Source of the DNA: Streptomyces sp. SID13726
Lineage (GTDB): Bacteria; Actinomycetota; Actinomycetes; Streptomycetales; Streptomycetaceae
NCBI RefSeq assembly: GCF_010548375.1
Contig: NZ_JAAGLY010000002.1
Location: forward strand, 62,001 to 126,000
DNA: 64,000 nucleotides
Direction of reading: 5' to 3'
Below, in pieces: positions 42,415-50,242 of the stretch. Each line of letters opens with the position of its first letter. The first letter of the stretch is position 1. The notes under the pieces are model-generated. The model saw only the letters and a list, made by a program, of their open reading frames with translations. It made no database searches and was not told the origin of the DNA. A program made the translations under genes and the position numbers.

Positions 42415-44193
42415 CTACCTTCGCTGCGCGGCCAGCCGGATGGGCGCGTTGGCCGCGCCGAACCCGGAGTAGCCGCCGGTGCGCTGCACGAACTCGAAGA
42501 AGACGTGGCCGACCGTCTCGGTGTAGCAGTGCCGGAACTCACCGCCCCGCTCGTCGCGGTCGTAGAGGATGCCGAGTGCGCGATACGTCTCCAACTCCCC
42601 CTCCGCGAACTCGAATCGCGCCTCCAGGTCGTCGTAGTAGTTCGCCGGGACGCGCAGCAGACCGGCCCCCGCCGCCCGGAAGCGGCGCACCGCGGCGACG
42701 ACGTCCTCGACGGCGAACGCCACGTGCCGGGCCCGGGTCTCGCCGTCCTCCTCCGGGGTGGGCGCGAGGTTGAGGACCAGCCGGGGGCCGTCGGCGGAGG
42801 CGGAGAGGGCCCTGCTGCGGAACAGGCCGTAGGGGTCGGCGAGTTCGACGGTGTCGTGCGGGCTGAGGCCCAGGACGGTGCGGTGGAAGAGGACCGACTC
42901 GTCGAAGTGGTGCCAGGGCTGGGTGAGGGCGAGGTGGTCGATGGCCGTCACATCGGCGGGGCCGCTCTCGGCCGTGTACGCGAAGTCATCGGTCCAGCTG
43001 GGGAGTTCGGGACGGCCGGTGGCGCAGAAGAGGACCTCGGTGCCGTCCGGGGCGGCGACGGACTCCAGCGGTACGTCCTGTGCGGTAGGGCGCTTGGGCA
43101 GGGCCGGGGCGAGCAGGGCCTCGGCGCGCCGGGCGGACGCCGCCGGATCGGCCGTCTCCAGGCCTACGGCGGCCAGGGTGGTGTCGGTGCGGCGGCCGGC
43201 GGAGCCCGTGTTGACCAGGACACGGGCCTCGCCCTGCTCCCAGAGGTCGACGGGCTTTCCGTGATGGCGGGCGGTGCGGGTGAAGCCGAGGGCCGTGAGG
43301 AGTTCGCCGACGGGCTCGGGGTCGCTGGTGGCGAGTTCGGCGAAGGCGACGCCGGAGGGGATCACGGGGGCCGGGAGCGGCGAGACCCCGGCGTTCTCCT
43401 CCAGGGCGAGCAGGGAGCGCAGTCCGTCGAGTGCCGTACGGCCCGCGTCCGCCTGGCGGAAGACGTCGTTGAAGACCTCCAGGGACAGCGGGCCGTCGTA
43501 CCCGGCGTTCAGGACGTGCCGCAGGAATCCGGCCACGTCGAAGCCGCCCTGGCCCGGGAAGCAGCGGTAGTGGCGGCTCCACTGGAGGACGTCCATGGCC
43601 ATCAGCGGGGCGTCGGCGAGCTGGAGGAAGAAGATCTTCTCGCCGGGGATGTCCTCGATGCCCTTGGGATCGGAACCCCGGGAGAGGATGTGGAAGCTGT
43701 CCAGGCAGGTGCCCAGCGCCGGGTGGCCGGCACTCTCGACGATCCGCCAGGCGTGGTCGTACGTGCTGACGTGCCGTCCCCACGCCAGTGCCTCGTAGGC
43801 CACCCGGACGCCGGACTCCTGGGCCAGGTCGGCGAGCCGGCTGAGCTGCTCCGCCGCGAGGGCGTCGTCGTCGAGCGTCTGCGGGGAGATGCTGGAGCAG
43901 ACGAGGACGGTGTCGGCGCCGAGCCTGCGCATCAGGTCGAACTTGTGGCGGGCGCGGCGCAGGTTGCGGGCGAAGGTCTCCTCCGGGACCGCCTCGATGT
44001 CCCGCATCGGCTGGTAGAGGTCGATGCTCAGGCCCAGGTCGGCGGTGCGGGCGGCGATCTCCTCGGGGGCGAGGGGGCTCGCGAGGAGGTCGTTCTCGAA
44101 GATCTCGACCCCGTCGAAACCGGCCCGCGCGGCGGCGGTCAGCTTCTCGGTGAGGGTGCCGCTGAGGCAGACGGTGGCGATGGACTTACGCAT
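42415..44193 (-). CDS. quiC: QuiC-like 3-dehydroshikimate dehydratase (TIM barrel plus HPPD-like domain)
   Basis: A 592-residue two-domain protein. The N-terminal xylose-isomerase-like barrel (MRKSIATVCLSGTLTEKL; metal-site residues in VAYEALAW, GTCLDSFHI, FLQLADAP and LSLEVFND) resembles AsbF/QuiC, which dehydrates 3-dehydroshikimate to protocatechuate. The C-terminal part resembles 4-hydroxyphenylpyruvate dioxygenase (AIDHLALTQPWHHFD, ARHVAFAVEDV, HVFFEFVQRTGGYSGFG) with intact His-His-Glu candidates. The ATG at 44193 matches the family start and overlaps the dehydrogenase gene by 8 bases. An ATG at 44265 with GGAG upstream would add 24 residues. The linked transporter and regulator support quinate or shikimate use. 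Confidence 0.85.
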   Translation of the reverse strand: MRKSIATVCLSGTLTEKLTAAARAGFDGVEIFENDLLASPLAPEEIAARTADLGLSIDLYQPMRDIEAVPEETFARNLRRARHKFDLMRRLGADTVLVCSSISPQTLDDDALAAEQLSRLADLAQESGVRVAYEALAWGRHVSTYDHAWRIVESAGHPALGTCLDSFHILSRGSDPKGIEDIPGEKIFFLQLADAPLMAMDVLQWSRHYRCFPGQGGFDVAGFLRHVLNAGYDGPLSLEVFNDVFRQADAGRTALDGLRSLLALEENAGVSPLPAPVIPSGVAFAELATSDPEPVGELLTALGFTRTARHHGKPVDLWEQGEARVLVNTGSAGRRTDTTLAAVGLETADPAASARRAEALLAPALPKRPTAQDVPLESVAAPDGTEVLFCATGRPELPSWTDDFAYTAESGPADVTAIDHLALTQPWHHFDESVLFHRTVLGLSPHDTVELADPYGLFRSRALSASADGPRLVLNLAPTPEEDGETRARHVAFAVEDVVAAVRRFRAAGAGLLRVPANYYDDLEARFEFAEGELETYRALGILYDRDERGGEFRHCYTETVGHVFFEFVQRTGGYSGFGAANAPIRLAAQRR

Positions 44194-45235
44194 GGGCGCG
44201 CCCGGCGTGATCCGCGCCGTCCTTCCCGACGTCCCGCGCTCGATGGCTCCCGGTGCCTTGCTCATACTCACTCCCGAGGTCGATCCAGGTCTTCCCGGCC
44301 CGTCCGGCGGCCCCCGCGAAGGCCTCCTGCGCCCCCGTGAGCGGGAAGCGGGCGTCGATCACGGCTCCGGGGCGGGCGTCGGGCAGTTCGGTCACGGCGG
44401 CGGTGAAGTCGCCGGGGTGGTCGTAGATCATCGAGCCGCGCAGCACGAGCTGGCGCCGGACCACGTCGTCGGTGGTCAGCGGCAGCCGCTCGGCGTTGAG
44501 GCCGACGAGCACGACCGTGGCGCCGGGTGCGGCCCGGTCCACGGCGGGACGCAGGGCGGGGGCGTGTCCGGAGCTCTCGAAGACGTAGGTGAATCCCGTG
44601 CGGCCGTCGTCGGCGACGGCACCGAGCCGGACCGCCCGGGCCAGGCGCTCGGGGTGCGGTTCGGTGACGACGGGTGTGATGCCGAGGCGGGACAGGATGA
44701 GGCACAGCAGCAGGCCCTGCGCTCCGGCACCGACGACCAGGCAGCGGTCCCGGTCGGCGACCCCGCTGCGGCGGACCGCGGCGCGGGCGACGGTGTACGG
44801 CTCGGCGCAGGCCAGGTCCGTGTCGGCGGCGGCGTCGGGTACCGGGTGGACGAAGGGCGCGGGGACGGCGACGCGTTCGGCGAGGACGCCGGGGGCGTTC
44901 AGGCCGACGATGGCACGGTGGGGGCAGGCGGAGGTCAGGCCGGTGAGGCAGTCGGCGCACTTGAGGCAGGCGTAGTTCGGTTCGACGACCACACGTCGGC
45001 CCACCAGGTGGTCCGGTACGTCCGCTCCGGCGGCGGTGACCCGGCCGAACCCCTCGTGTCCCATGACCCACGGGGTGGACGGGGGTACCCGCTTGCCGTG
45101 GAACACCGCCAGGTCCGTACCGCACAGCCCGACTCCGTGCACCTCGACGATCACGTCGCCGGGTCCGGGGGACGGCTCGGGCCAGTCGTCGACCGTCTCG
45201 ATCCGTCCGGGTGCGGTGAGGACTGCTGCTTTCAC
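44186..45235 (-). CDS. Zinc-dependent medium-chain alcohol dehydrogenase
   Basis: A 349-residue MDR-family dehydrogenase. The catalytic zinc site is VGLCGTDLAVFHGK and VMGHEGFGRV. The structural zinc Cys cluster is ACLKCADCLTGLTSACPH. The Rossmann NAD motif is VVGAGAQGLLLCLIL. It is translationally overlapped with the QuiC-like gene, so it probably oxidises a quinate, shikimate or related polyol to feed 3-dehydroshikimate formation; that role is inferred. The last 25 residues (after KTWIDLGSEYEQ) lie in the overlap with the alternative start of the next gene. A 12-base motif shared with the IclR promoter lies 37 bases upstream. Confidence 0.88.
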   Translation of the reverse strand: MKAAVLTAPGRIETVDDWPEPSPGPGDVIVEVHGVGLCGTDLAVFHGKRVPPSTPWVMGHEGFGRVTAAGADVPDHLVGRRVVVEPNYACLKCADCLTGLTSACPHRAIVGLNAPGVLAERVAVPAPFVHPVPDAAADTDLACAEPYTVARAAVRRSGVADRDRCLVVGAGAQGLLLCLILSRLGITPVVTEPHPERLARAVRLGAVADDGRTGFTYVFESSGHAPALRPAVDRAAPGATVVLVGLNAERLPLTTDDVVRRQLVLRGSMIYDHPGDFTAAVTELPDARPGAVIDARFPLTGAQEAFAGAAGRAGKTWIDLGSEYEQGTGSHRARDVGKDGADHAGRAHA

Positions 45236-45271
45236 TGGAGCTCCAAAGTGACCACTAGACGGTCCTTACGA

Positions 45272-45283
45272 TCCACTGTGCGG
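45272..45283. promoter_or_regulatory. Candidate IclR site TCCACTGTGCGG in dehydrogenase-quiC promoter
   Basis: The 12-mer TCCACTGTGCGG is identical to the one at 46915-46926 in the MFS/IclR intergenic region. Its position just upstream of the dehydrogenase start (45235) suggests an IclR-regulator target. Confidence 0.5.
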
Positions 45284-45336
45284 TCAGCCTAGGGTGCGAT
45301 GGCCCACTCGAACAAGGGCGCGGCGAAGGAAAGGGC

Positions 45337-45369
45337 GACGGGGCCGGCCACAGGAGGACCGGCCCCGTC
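45337..45369 (-). terminator. Terminator hairpin after MHS transporter gene
   Basis: Perfect 11-base arms GACGGGGCCGG and CCGGCCCCGTC flank an 11-base loop. It lies 13 bases beyond the stop of the leftward transporter gene, separating it from the dehydrogenase-quiC operon promoter. Confidence 0.82.
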
Positions 45370-45381
45370 CTCGCGCCGAGG

Positions 45382-46722
45382 TCAGACCGCGGCGGCCTTC
45401 TCGGGTGCGGCGGCCGACGCCTTCGCGGTGTCCACGCCCGGCAGCCGCAGCGCGACCACGAAGGAGACGAGGCAGCCCAGGGCGACGTACGCGGCCACCA
45501 GCGACCAGCCGCCGCCCGCCCAGATGACCAGCGAGCCTGCGATCAGCGGGGTGAAGCCGCCGCCCACGGCGCTGGCGAGCTGGTAGCCGACGCCCGCTCC
45601 GCTGTAGCGGTACTCGGCGCCGAACATGTCGGTGAACAGGGACTGCTGGACCGAGACGGCCATGTCGTGGGCCACGTTCACCAGCAGCACCGCGCAGACC
45701 ACGATGAGCAGCATCGAGCCGGACTCCATCGCCCAGAAGTACGGCACCGCGCCCGCCGCCCCGATCAGCGCGCCCCAGCAGTACACCCGGCGGCGGCCGA
45801 ATCGGTCGGCGAGGTAGGCGAAGGCCGGGATGGTGACGACGGCCAGGCCGCCGACCGCGAGGTTGACGTTCAGGAGGTCGTCGCGACTCATGCCGAGTTC
45901 GTCGGTGCCGTAGGACAGGCCGAAGGTGGTGACGCCGTAGAAGGTGAAGAGTTCGACGAAGCGCAGGCCGATGATGGCGAAGAAACCGGCCGGGTTGGAG
46001 CGGACCGCGGCGATCAGCGGGACCCGGGGCCTGGTGGTCTCGGACATCGCGGCGACCTTCTCGGTGAAGACCGGGGACTCCTCCACCTTGGCCCGGATGA
46101 TCAGTCCGACGATCACGAGGGCCGCGCTGATCAGGAACGGGACGCGCCAGCCCCAGGCCCGGAAGGCGGCGTCGGAGGTGGTGCCGGACATCACCTTGGT
46201 GATCAGAGTGGCGAGGAGCAGACCGACCGAGGCGCCGACCTGGACGCCGCTGCTGTACAGAGAGCGCCACTTGCGGGGCGCGTTCTCCACCGCCATCAGC
46301 GCGGCGCCGCCCCATTCCCCGCCGACCGCGAAGCCCTGGGTGGCGCGCAGCACGACCAGCAGGACAGGTGCCCAGATGCCGGCCTGGGCGTAGGTGGGCA
46401 GGACGCCGATCAGGGTGCTGGCCAGGCCCATCACGAGCATAGTCAGGACGAGCATGCGCTTGCGGCCGAGGCGGTCGCCGAAGTGGCCGAAGACGATGCC
46501 GCCCAGCGGCCGGAAGAGGAAGCCGACGCCGAAGGTGGCCCAGGCGGCGAGGGTGCCGACGGCCGGGGAGGCGTCGGGGAAGAACAGGTCGCCGAAGAGA
46601 AGGCCGGCGACGATGCCGTAGAGGAAGAAGTCGTACCAGTCGACGACGGCTCCCATGAAGCTCGCGATCGCCGCCCGCCGGGCGAGGCCGGTACCTCCGG
46701 CCGCCTGCTGCGTACTGCTCAT
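45382..46722 (-). CDS. MFS transporter, metabolite:H+ symporter (ShiA/KgtP-like)
   Basis: A 446-residue proton symporter with 12 membrane segments. MHS-family signatures are plain: FMGAVVDWYDFFLYGIVAGL near the start, FRPLGGIVFGHFGDRLGRKR in loop 2-3 and RATQGFAVGGEWGGAALMAVE. This family takes up shikimate, 2-oxoglutarate, benzoate-type acids and similar compounds. With the QuiC-like and dehydrogenase genes next door, shikimate or quinate is a good guess. The ATG at 46722 has GGAG upstream. A long hairpin sits in its leader (46750-46796), and an IclR gene is divergent. Confidence 0.92.
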   Translation of the reverse strand: MSSTQQAAGGTGLARRAAIASFMGAVVDWYDFFLYGIVAGLLFGDLFFPDASPAVGTLAAWATFGVGFLFRPLGGIVFGHFGDRLGRKRMLVLTMLVMGLASTLIGVLPTYAQAGIWAPVLLVVLRATQGFAVGGEWGGAALMAVENAPRKWRSLYSSGVQVGASVGLLLATLITKVMSGTTSDAAFRAWGWRVPFLISAALVIVGLIIRAKVEESPVFTEKVAAMSETTRPRVPLIAAVRSNPAGFFAIIGLRFVELFTFYGVTTFGLSYGTDELGMSRDDLLNVNLAVGGLAVVTIPAFAYLADRFGRRRVYCWGALIGAAGAVPYFWAMESGSMLLIVVCAVLLVNVAHDMAVSVQQSLFTDMFGAEYRYSGAGVGYQLASAVGGGFTPLIAGSLVIWAGGGWSLVAAYVALGCLVSFVVALRLPGVDTAKASAAAPEKAAAV

Positions 46723-46749
46723 CTCACACACTCCGTCGGATGCGCTGGG

Positions 46750-46796
46750 CAGTGGTCTCCCGTGCCGTGCGAGCGGTGCACGGCACGGGACCACTG
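46750..46796. other. Long hairpin in leader of MHS transporter gene
   Basis: CAGTGGT plus CCCGTGCCGTG pair with CACGGCACGGG plus ACCACTG, with a two-base bulge (CT) on one side and a 9-base loop. The stem of about 18 bp starts 28 bases upstream of the transporter ATG, inside its presumed 5' untranslated region. It may be a terminator, attenuator or insulating structure. Confidence 0.65.
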
Positions 46797-46914
46797 CGGG
46801 GATGGCTGCGGTGGGGACGGTCGTGACGCCTCGGCGCGGCCTGGGTGTGAGCGCGCCGTCGCGTACGAACCGGGCCATCGCCACGGCGGTTCGGGCGGCG
46901 ACCCTGACCTCAGG

Positions 46915-46947
46915 TCCACTGTGCGGAACTCAAGGTCCAGTGAGCGG
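46915..46947. promoter_or_regulatory. Direct repeats of the 12-base IclR-site candidate
   Basis: TCCACTGTGCGG (46915-46926) is followed 21 bases later by TCCAGTGAGCGG (46936-46947), a 10 of 12 match. The phase of two helical turns suits a multimeric IclR regulator. The exact 12-mer occurs again at 45272-45283. Confidence 0.55.
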
Positions 46948-47079
46948 CACGATAAGGCGACACTTCGGGAGGCTTCAAGGGGTGTGACAAGATTTTTCGG
47001 ATGTCGCGGTTTCCCTGGTCCGCAGAGCGGACTACGGTCGGAAGCGGCCGGGTGGCACCAGGACACGGGGAGGCAGCGG

Positions 47080-47874
47080 GTGAGCGAGGAACAGACGCGG
47101 GCGGCGGGCGACGCGGACCAGCAGGCGGGCGGGGTGCGCAGTGTGCGGCGGGCCTTCGACATCCTCACCCTGCTCAGCGAGGACCGGCCCGTGATCACCC
47201 TGCGGGAGATCACCGAGACGACCGGGCTCGCCAAGACGACCGCGCTGCGCCTGGTGCAGACCCTGGAGGAGACCGGGCTGCTGGGCTCGCACCCGTCCGG
47301 CTACACCGCGGGGCCCGCCCTGTGGCGCTGGGCCTATCTCGCCCGCGGCCAGTGGGAGGTCCCGCAGGAGACCCGCAAGGTCATGCGCGACCTCGCGGAC
47401 CGGCTCGGCGAGACCGTCAACCTCTTCGTCGCCCGGGGTGTCCACCGCATCTGCGTGGCCCACGAGGAGAGCCCGCACCCGCTGCGCCATGTCGTGGACG
47501 TGGGCGACGAGCAGCCGCTGTGGGCGGGCGCGTCCTCGAAGATCCTGCTGCGGGACGCCTCCACGGCGTTCCTGCGCCGGGTCGCGGCCGTATCGCCGCA
47601 GGGCGAGGCGCTGGCCGGGCGCCTCGGCACCTGGGCCGCGGAGGCGGCCGAGCGCGGTTACGCGGTCAGCAGCAGCGAGTTCGACGAGGGACTCACCGCC
47701 GTGGCCGTCCCGGTCACGGGCCGCACCGGCAAGGTGGTCGCCTCCCTCTCGCTGAGCGGCCCCAGCCACCGCTTCCCGTACGAGGCGGTCGAGCGCTTCG
47801 CCACGGAACTCGGCGAGGGCGCCCGTCTCATCTCCGACCAGGGCTTCAGCCATCCGCTGAGCAGCGACGTCTGA
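47080..47874 (+). CDS. IclR family transcriptional regulator
   Basis: A 264-residue IclR-type regulator. The winged helix-turn-helix is at about residues 20-80 (RSVRRAFDILTLLSEDRPVIT, then LREITETTGLAKTTALRLVQ). The effector domain follows (ETVNLFVARGVHRICVAHEES, later FDEGLTAVAVPVTGRTGKVV). The GTG at 47080 has a GGGGAGG site. It is divergent from the MHS transporter. IclR proteins often govern aromatic-acid and shikimate-pathway catabolism (PcaR, PobR types), and the shared 12-mer suggests it also controls the dehydrogenase-quiC operon. Confidence 0.93.
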   Translation: MSEEQTRAAGDADQQAGGVRSVRRAFDILTLLSEDRPVITLREITETTGLAKTTALRLVQTLEETGLLGSHPSGYTAGPALWRWAYLARGQWEVPQETRKVMRDLADRLGETVNLFVARGVHRICVAHEESPHPLRHVVDVGDEQPLWAGASSKILLRDASTAFLRRVAAVSPQGEALAGRLGTWAAEAAERGYAVSSSEFDEGLTAVAVPVTGRTGKVVASLSLSGPSHRFPYEAVERFATELGEGARLISDQGFSHPLSSDV

Positions 47875-47911
47875 GCGTTCCGGTCGCTCACCCTCTCCTA
47901 CGCCCCTGCGG

Positions 47912-48334
47912 TCAGCCGGAGGCCTGGTCGTTGTCCTTCATCTCGCCCCAGCCGTGCCAGCGTTCGACCTCGATCAAGGCGGTCGTACGGCCCCGCTCGC
48001 GGTTCGGGTAGGGGCGGCCGCCGTAGTGGGTGGAGAGGCGGTCGATGTCGGCGAGGTCCTTGTCCTCGTACATCTCGGTGACCCGGCCGATGAGGGTGAC
48101 GTGCGTATACCAGTTGTCGCCGTCCAGGACGGTGAGGGTGACGCGCGGGTCCCTGCGCAGGTGGTTCAGGCGGACCCGGCCTTCGTCCAGGTTGACCAGG
48201 ACGCGGCCGTCCTCCCAGAGGTACCAGGTGGGGGTGGACACCGGTGTCCCGTCGGAGCGGAGGGTCGCCATCACACAGGGGTTGGGGCGGCGCAGCAGCT
48301 CTACGGCCTCGGGCGGCAGCGGGGGTTTCGACAT
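47912..48334 (-). CDS. PPOX-class F420-dependent oxidoreductase
   Basis: A 140-residue split-barrel protein. Typical segments are ELLRRPNPCVMATLRSDGTP, STPTWYLWEDGRVLVNLDEG and RVRLNHLRRDPRVTLTVLDG, followed by YTHVTLIGRVTEMYEDKDL. This matches the actinobacterial F420H2-dependent reductase group. The substrate is unknown. It lies 39 bases downstream of the next leftward gene (a 3-hydroxyisobutyrate-dehydrogenase-like enzyme) and may be co-transcribed with it. Confidence 0.88.
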   Translation of the reverse strand: MSKPPLPPEAVELLRRPNPCVMATLRSDGTPVSTPTWYLWEDGRVLVNLDEGRVRLNHLRRDPRVTLTVLDGDNWYTHVTLIGRVTEMYEDKDLADIDRLSTHYGGRPYPNRERGRTTALIEVERWHGWGEMKDNDQASG

Positions 48335-48373
48335 GGAGGGTTCCTCCTCGGGTCGGGCGTTCCGGTCTCGGTG

Positions 48374-49258
48374 TCAGGCCTTCTCGTCGAAGCTCGCGAA
48401 GTAGGCGGCGGCCATGTCCTCGTCGCCGTGCCCCTGGGCGGCGGCGCGCTCGAAGCGTTCGGCGCTCGCGGCGGCCACGTCGAGGCGGACACCGCCCCGC
48501 TCCCCCGCCTCGACGATCAGCCGGGCGTCCTTGGCGGCGGTGGACACCGCGAACTGCGCCGGTGACAACCGGTCTTCGAGGACCATCCCGGACTTGGCGC
48601 GCAGGTAGCCCATGTCGAGGGGGCCGCCGTCGATGGCGTCGAAGAAGCTCTGCGGGTCCACGTCCAGGGCCTTCGCCAGGGCGAGCACCTCGCCGGCCGC
48701 GTTGGTCACCGCGAGCACCCAGCTGTTGGCGACGAGCTTCAGCCGGGTCGCGCTGCCCTCGGCGCCGTCCTCGCCCGTCCAGACCGTGCGGGCGCCGACC
48801 GCGTCGAGGACCGGGGTCACCGCGTCACGGCCGTCGACGGGTCCGGCGGCGAGGACCAGCAGCTGACCGGCCTCGGCGGGCTGGCGGGTGCCGAGGACGG
48901 GGGCGTCGAAGAAGACCAGTTCGTGGGCGCGGGCGAAGTCGGCGAGGTCGGCGACGGCCTCGATGCCGGCGGTCGTGGACTGCACCCACGCGGCGCCCGG
49001 GCGCAGCGCCTCGGCGGCCTGGCGCATGACGTCCAGGGCGGCGGGACCGTCGTACAGCATCGTCAGGACGACGTCGGCGCCGCGCACCGCCTCGGCGGGG
49101 CTGTCCGCGATCCGCACCCCGTCCGCGGCCAGCGGCCTCGCCTTGTCGGGGCTGCGGTTCCAGGCGCGGACGGTGTGTCCGGCGCGGGCGAGGTTGCGGG
49201 CCATCGCGGCGCCCATGATGCCGGTGCCCAGGACGCTCACGGTGAGCTTGTCGGTCAT
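48374..49258 (-). CDS. NAD(P)-dependent beta-hydroxyacid dehydrogenase / imine-reductase-like
   Basis: A 294-residue enzyme of the 3-hydroxyisobutyrate dehydrogenase superfamily. The Rossmann motif is VLGTGIMGAAMARNLARAG with the NADP-type region AWNRSPDKA. The substrate loop contains VQSTTAGIEAVADLADFA, and a Lys lies in TRLKLVANSWVLAVTNAAGE, the usual catalytic position. The subgroup covers beta-hydroxyacid dehydrogenases and imine reductases, which cannot be told apart here. It lies 98 bases downstream of the cyclodipeptide synthase in the same direction, so it is a possible tailoring enzyme. Confidence 0.9.
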   Translation of the reverse strand: MTDKLTVSVLGTGIMGAAMARNLARAGHTVRAWNRSPDKARPLAADGVRIADSPAEAVRGADVVLTMLYDGPAALDVMRQAAEALRPGAAWVQSTTAGIEAVADLADFARAHELVFFDAPVLGTRQPAEAGQLLVLAAGPVDGRDAVTPVLDAVGARTVWTGEDGAEGSATRLKLVANSWVLAVTNAAGEVLALAKALDVDPQSFFDAIDGGPLDMGYLRAKSGMVLEDRLSPAQFAVSTAAKDARLIVEAGERGGVRLDVAAASAERFERAAAQGHGDEDMAAAYFASFDEKA

Positions 49259-49356
49259 GACGTCAACTCTCTGCGGGGGTGCGAATGTACCGTCAGGCGT
49301 CGAGCTTGCCCGACGCGGCCCGGATCATGCTGTCCGGCCACGCCGCCCGACCGCCG

Positions 49357-50100
49357 CTACCGCGTCTCCGGGAGCGGTTCGACCGTGACGAAGCCCTGGG
49401 TCGCCGCGGCCGGGAGCGGTGCGTCCGGGCCGTAGAGGAACCCGGCGAGGGCCGGGGTGGCCCGGTAGGCGAAGACGGACGCCGGTACGCCGAGGACGGC
49501 CGGGGTGTCGAGGAGGAAGGGCAGCTCGCTGTCGAGGTACTCCGCGCCGGCGGCCAGCTGGTCGGCGGTCGGGGTCCAGTCGGCGGGCATGGTGGTGCGC
49601 AGGACGCCGGTGACCATGCGGACGCAGGTGGCGTGGAACTCGGGGTGGTCCCGGTGCGCGCGGGCGAGGCGTTCGCGGGCGGCCCGGTACCCGGGGGTGT
49701 CGTAGAAGTCGGAGAACTGCGCGACCCCGAGCCGGTCCGGGTCGATCCCGGCGGTGGCCACGGCGCGGGAGATCCGGTTGGCCGTCTGGCGTACGTCGCG
49801 GTAGGCGCGGGCGCGGGCGTGCCGGGGTTCGTAGCCGCGGCCGAGGTAGGTGCAGACCACGGTCCCGGTGTCGGGGTGGGCGATCTCGACCCGGGTGAAG
49901 CGGGCGGCGGCCCAGCGCAGCAGCGCGACGAGCCGGTCCTCGGAGAAGTAGCCGTTGCCGGGGCTGATCCCGAGGAACACGTGGTGCCCGGCGTCGACGA
50001 GCCCCGCGCAGCGCTCGGAGAACGGGGTGGCGACGAAGCCGTCCCCCTGGCGGGCCACGATCGAGGAGGCCCGGGCCGTAGGCATCGCCCAGTCGTTCAT
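49357..50100 (-). CDS. tRNA-dependent cyclodipeptide synthase (AlbC family), Tyr-Arg variant
   Basis: A 247-residue enzyme that joins two aminoacyl-tRNAs into a 2,5-diketopiperazine. The family pattern is clear: FLGISPGNGYFSEDRLVALL, with Ser46 as the nucleophile (Ser37 of AlbC) and Asn49 (Asn40); FSDFYDTPGYRAARERLARA; EYLDSELPFLLDTP with Tyr188 and Glu192 (Tyr178, Glu182); and VPASVFAYRATPALAGFL with Tyr212. The residue after Tyr212 is Arg213, where the known NYH subfamily has His and XYP has Pro. The ATG is at 50100. It sits between an aldehyde dehydrogenase and a beta-hydroxyacid-dehydrogenase-like gene. The amino acids used are unknown. Confidence 0.92.
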   Translation of the reverse strand: MNDWAMPTARASSIVARQGDGFVATPFSERCAGLVDAGHHVFLGISPGNGYFSEDRLVALLRWAAARFTRVEIAHPDTGTVVCTYLGRGYEPRHARARAYRDVRQTANRISRAVATAGIDPDRLGVAQFSDFYDTPGYRAARERLARAHRDHPEFHATCVRMVTGVLRTTMPADWTPTADQLAAGAEYLDSELPFLLDTPAVLGVPASVFAYRATPALAGFLYGPDAPLPAAATQGFVTVEPLPETR

Positions 50101-50242
50101 CTCTGCGTTCCCCCGTTTTCCGCGCACTCGGTGCGCCGTGGTGCTCCGGTCGTCCCCATCGAGAGTAGAAGCAGCCGGTGGCGGCCGTCGGCCGGTCCGG
50201 GGAGGAACTCCCGCGGACGGCCCACGCGCCGCTTGCCGGTGA

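Larger units (their letters stand above)
46723..47079. other. Divergent regulatory region of MHS transporter and IclR gene
   Basis: A 357-base region. It contains a long hairpin at 46750-46796 and two direct repeats at 46915-46926 and 46936-46947. The centre (about 46960-47010) is A/T-richer, as expected for promoters. No coding frame is convincing. Confidence 0.6.

Noticed and set aside
50176..50224. A terminator between the aldehyde dehydrogenase and the cyclodipeptide synthase
   Set aside because: GGCCGTC and GACGGCC can pair, but the stem is only 7 bp with a long loop, so it does not rule out a shared transcript.
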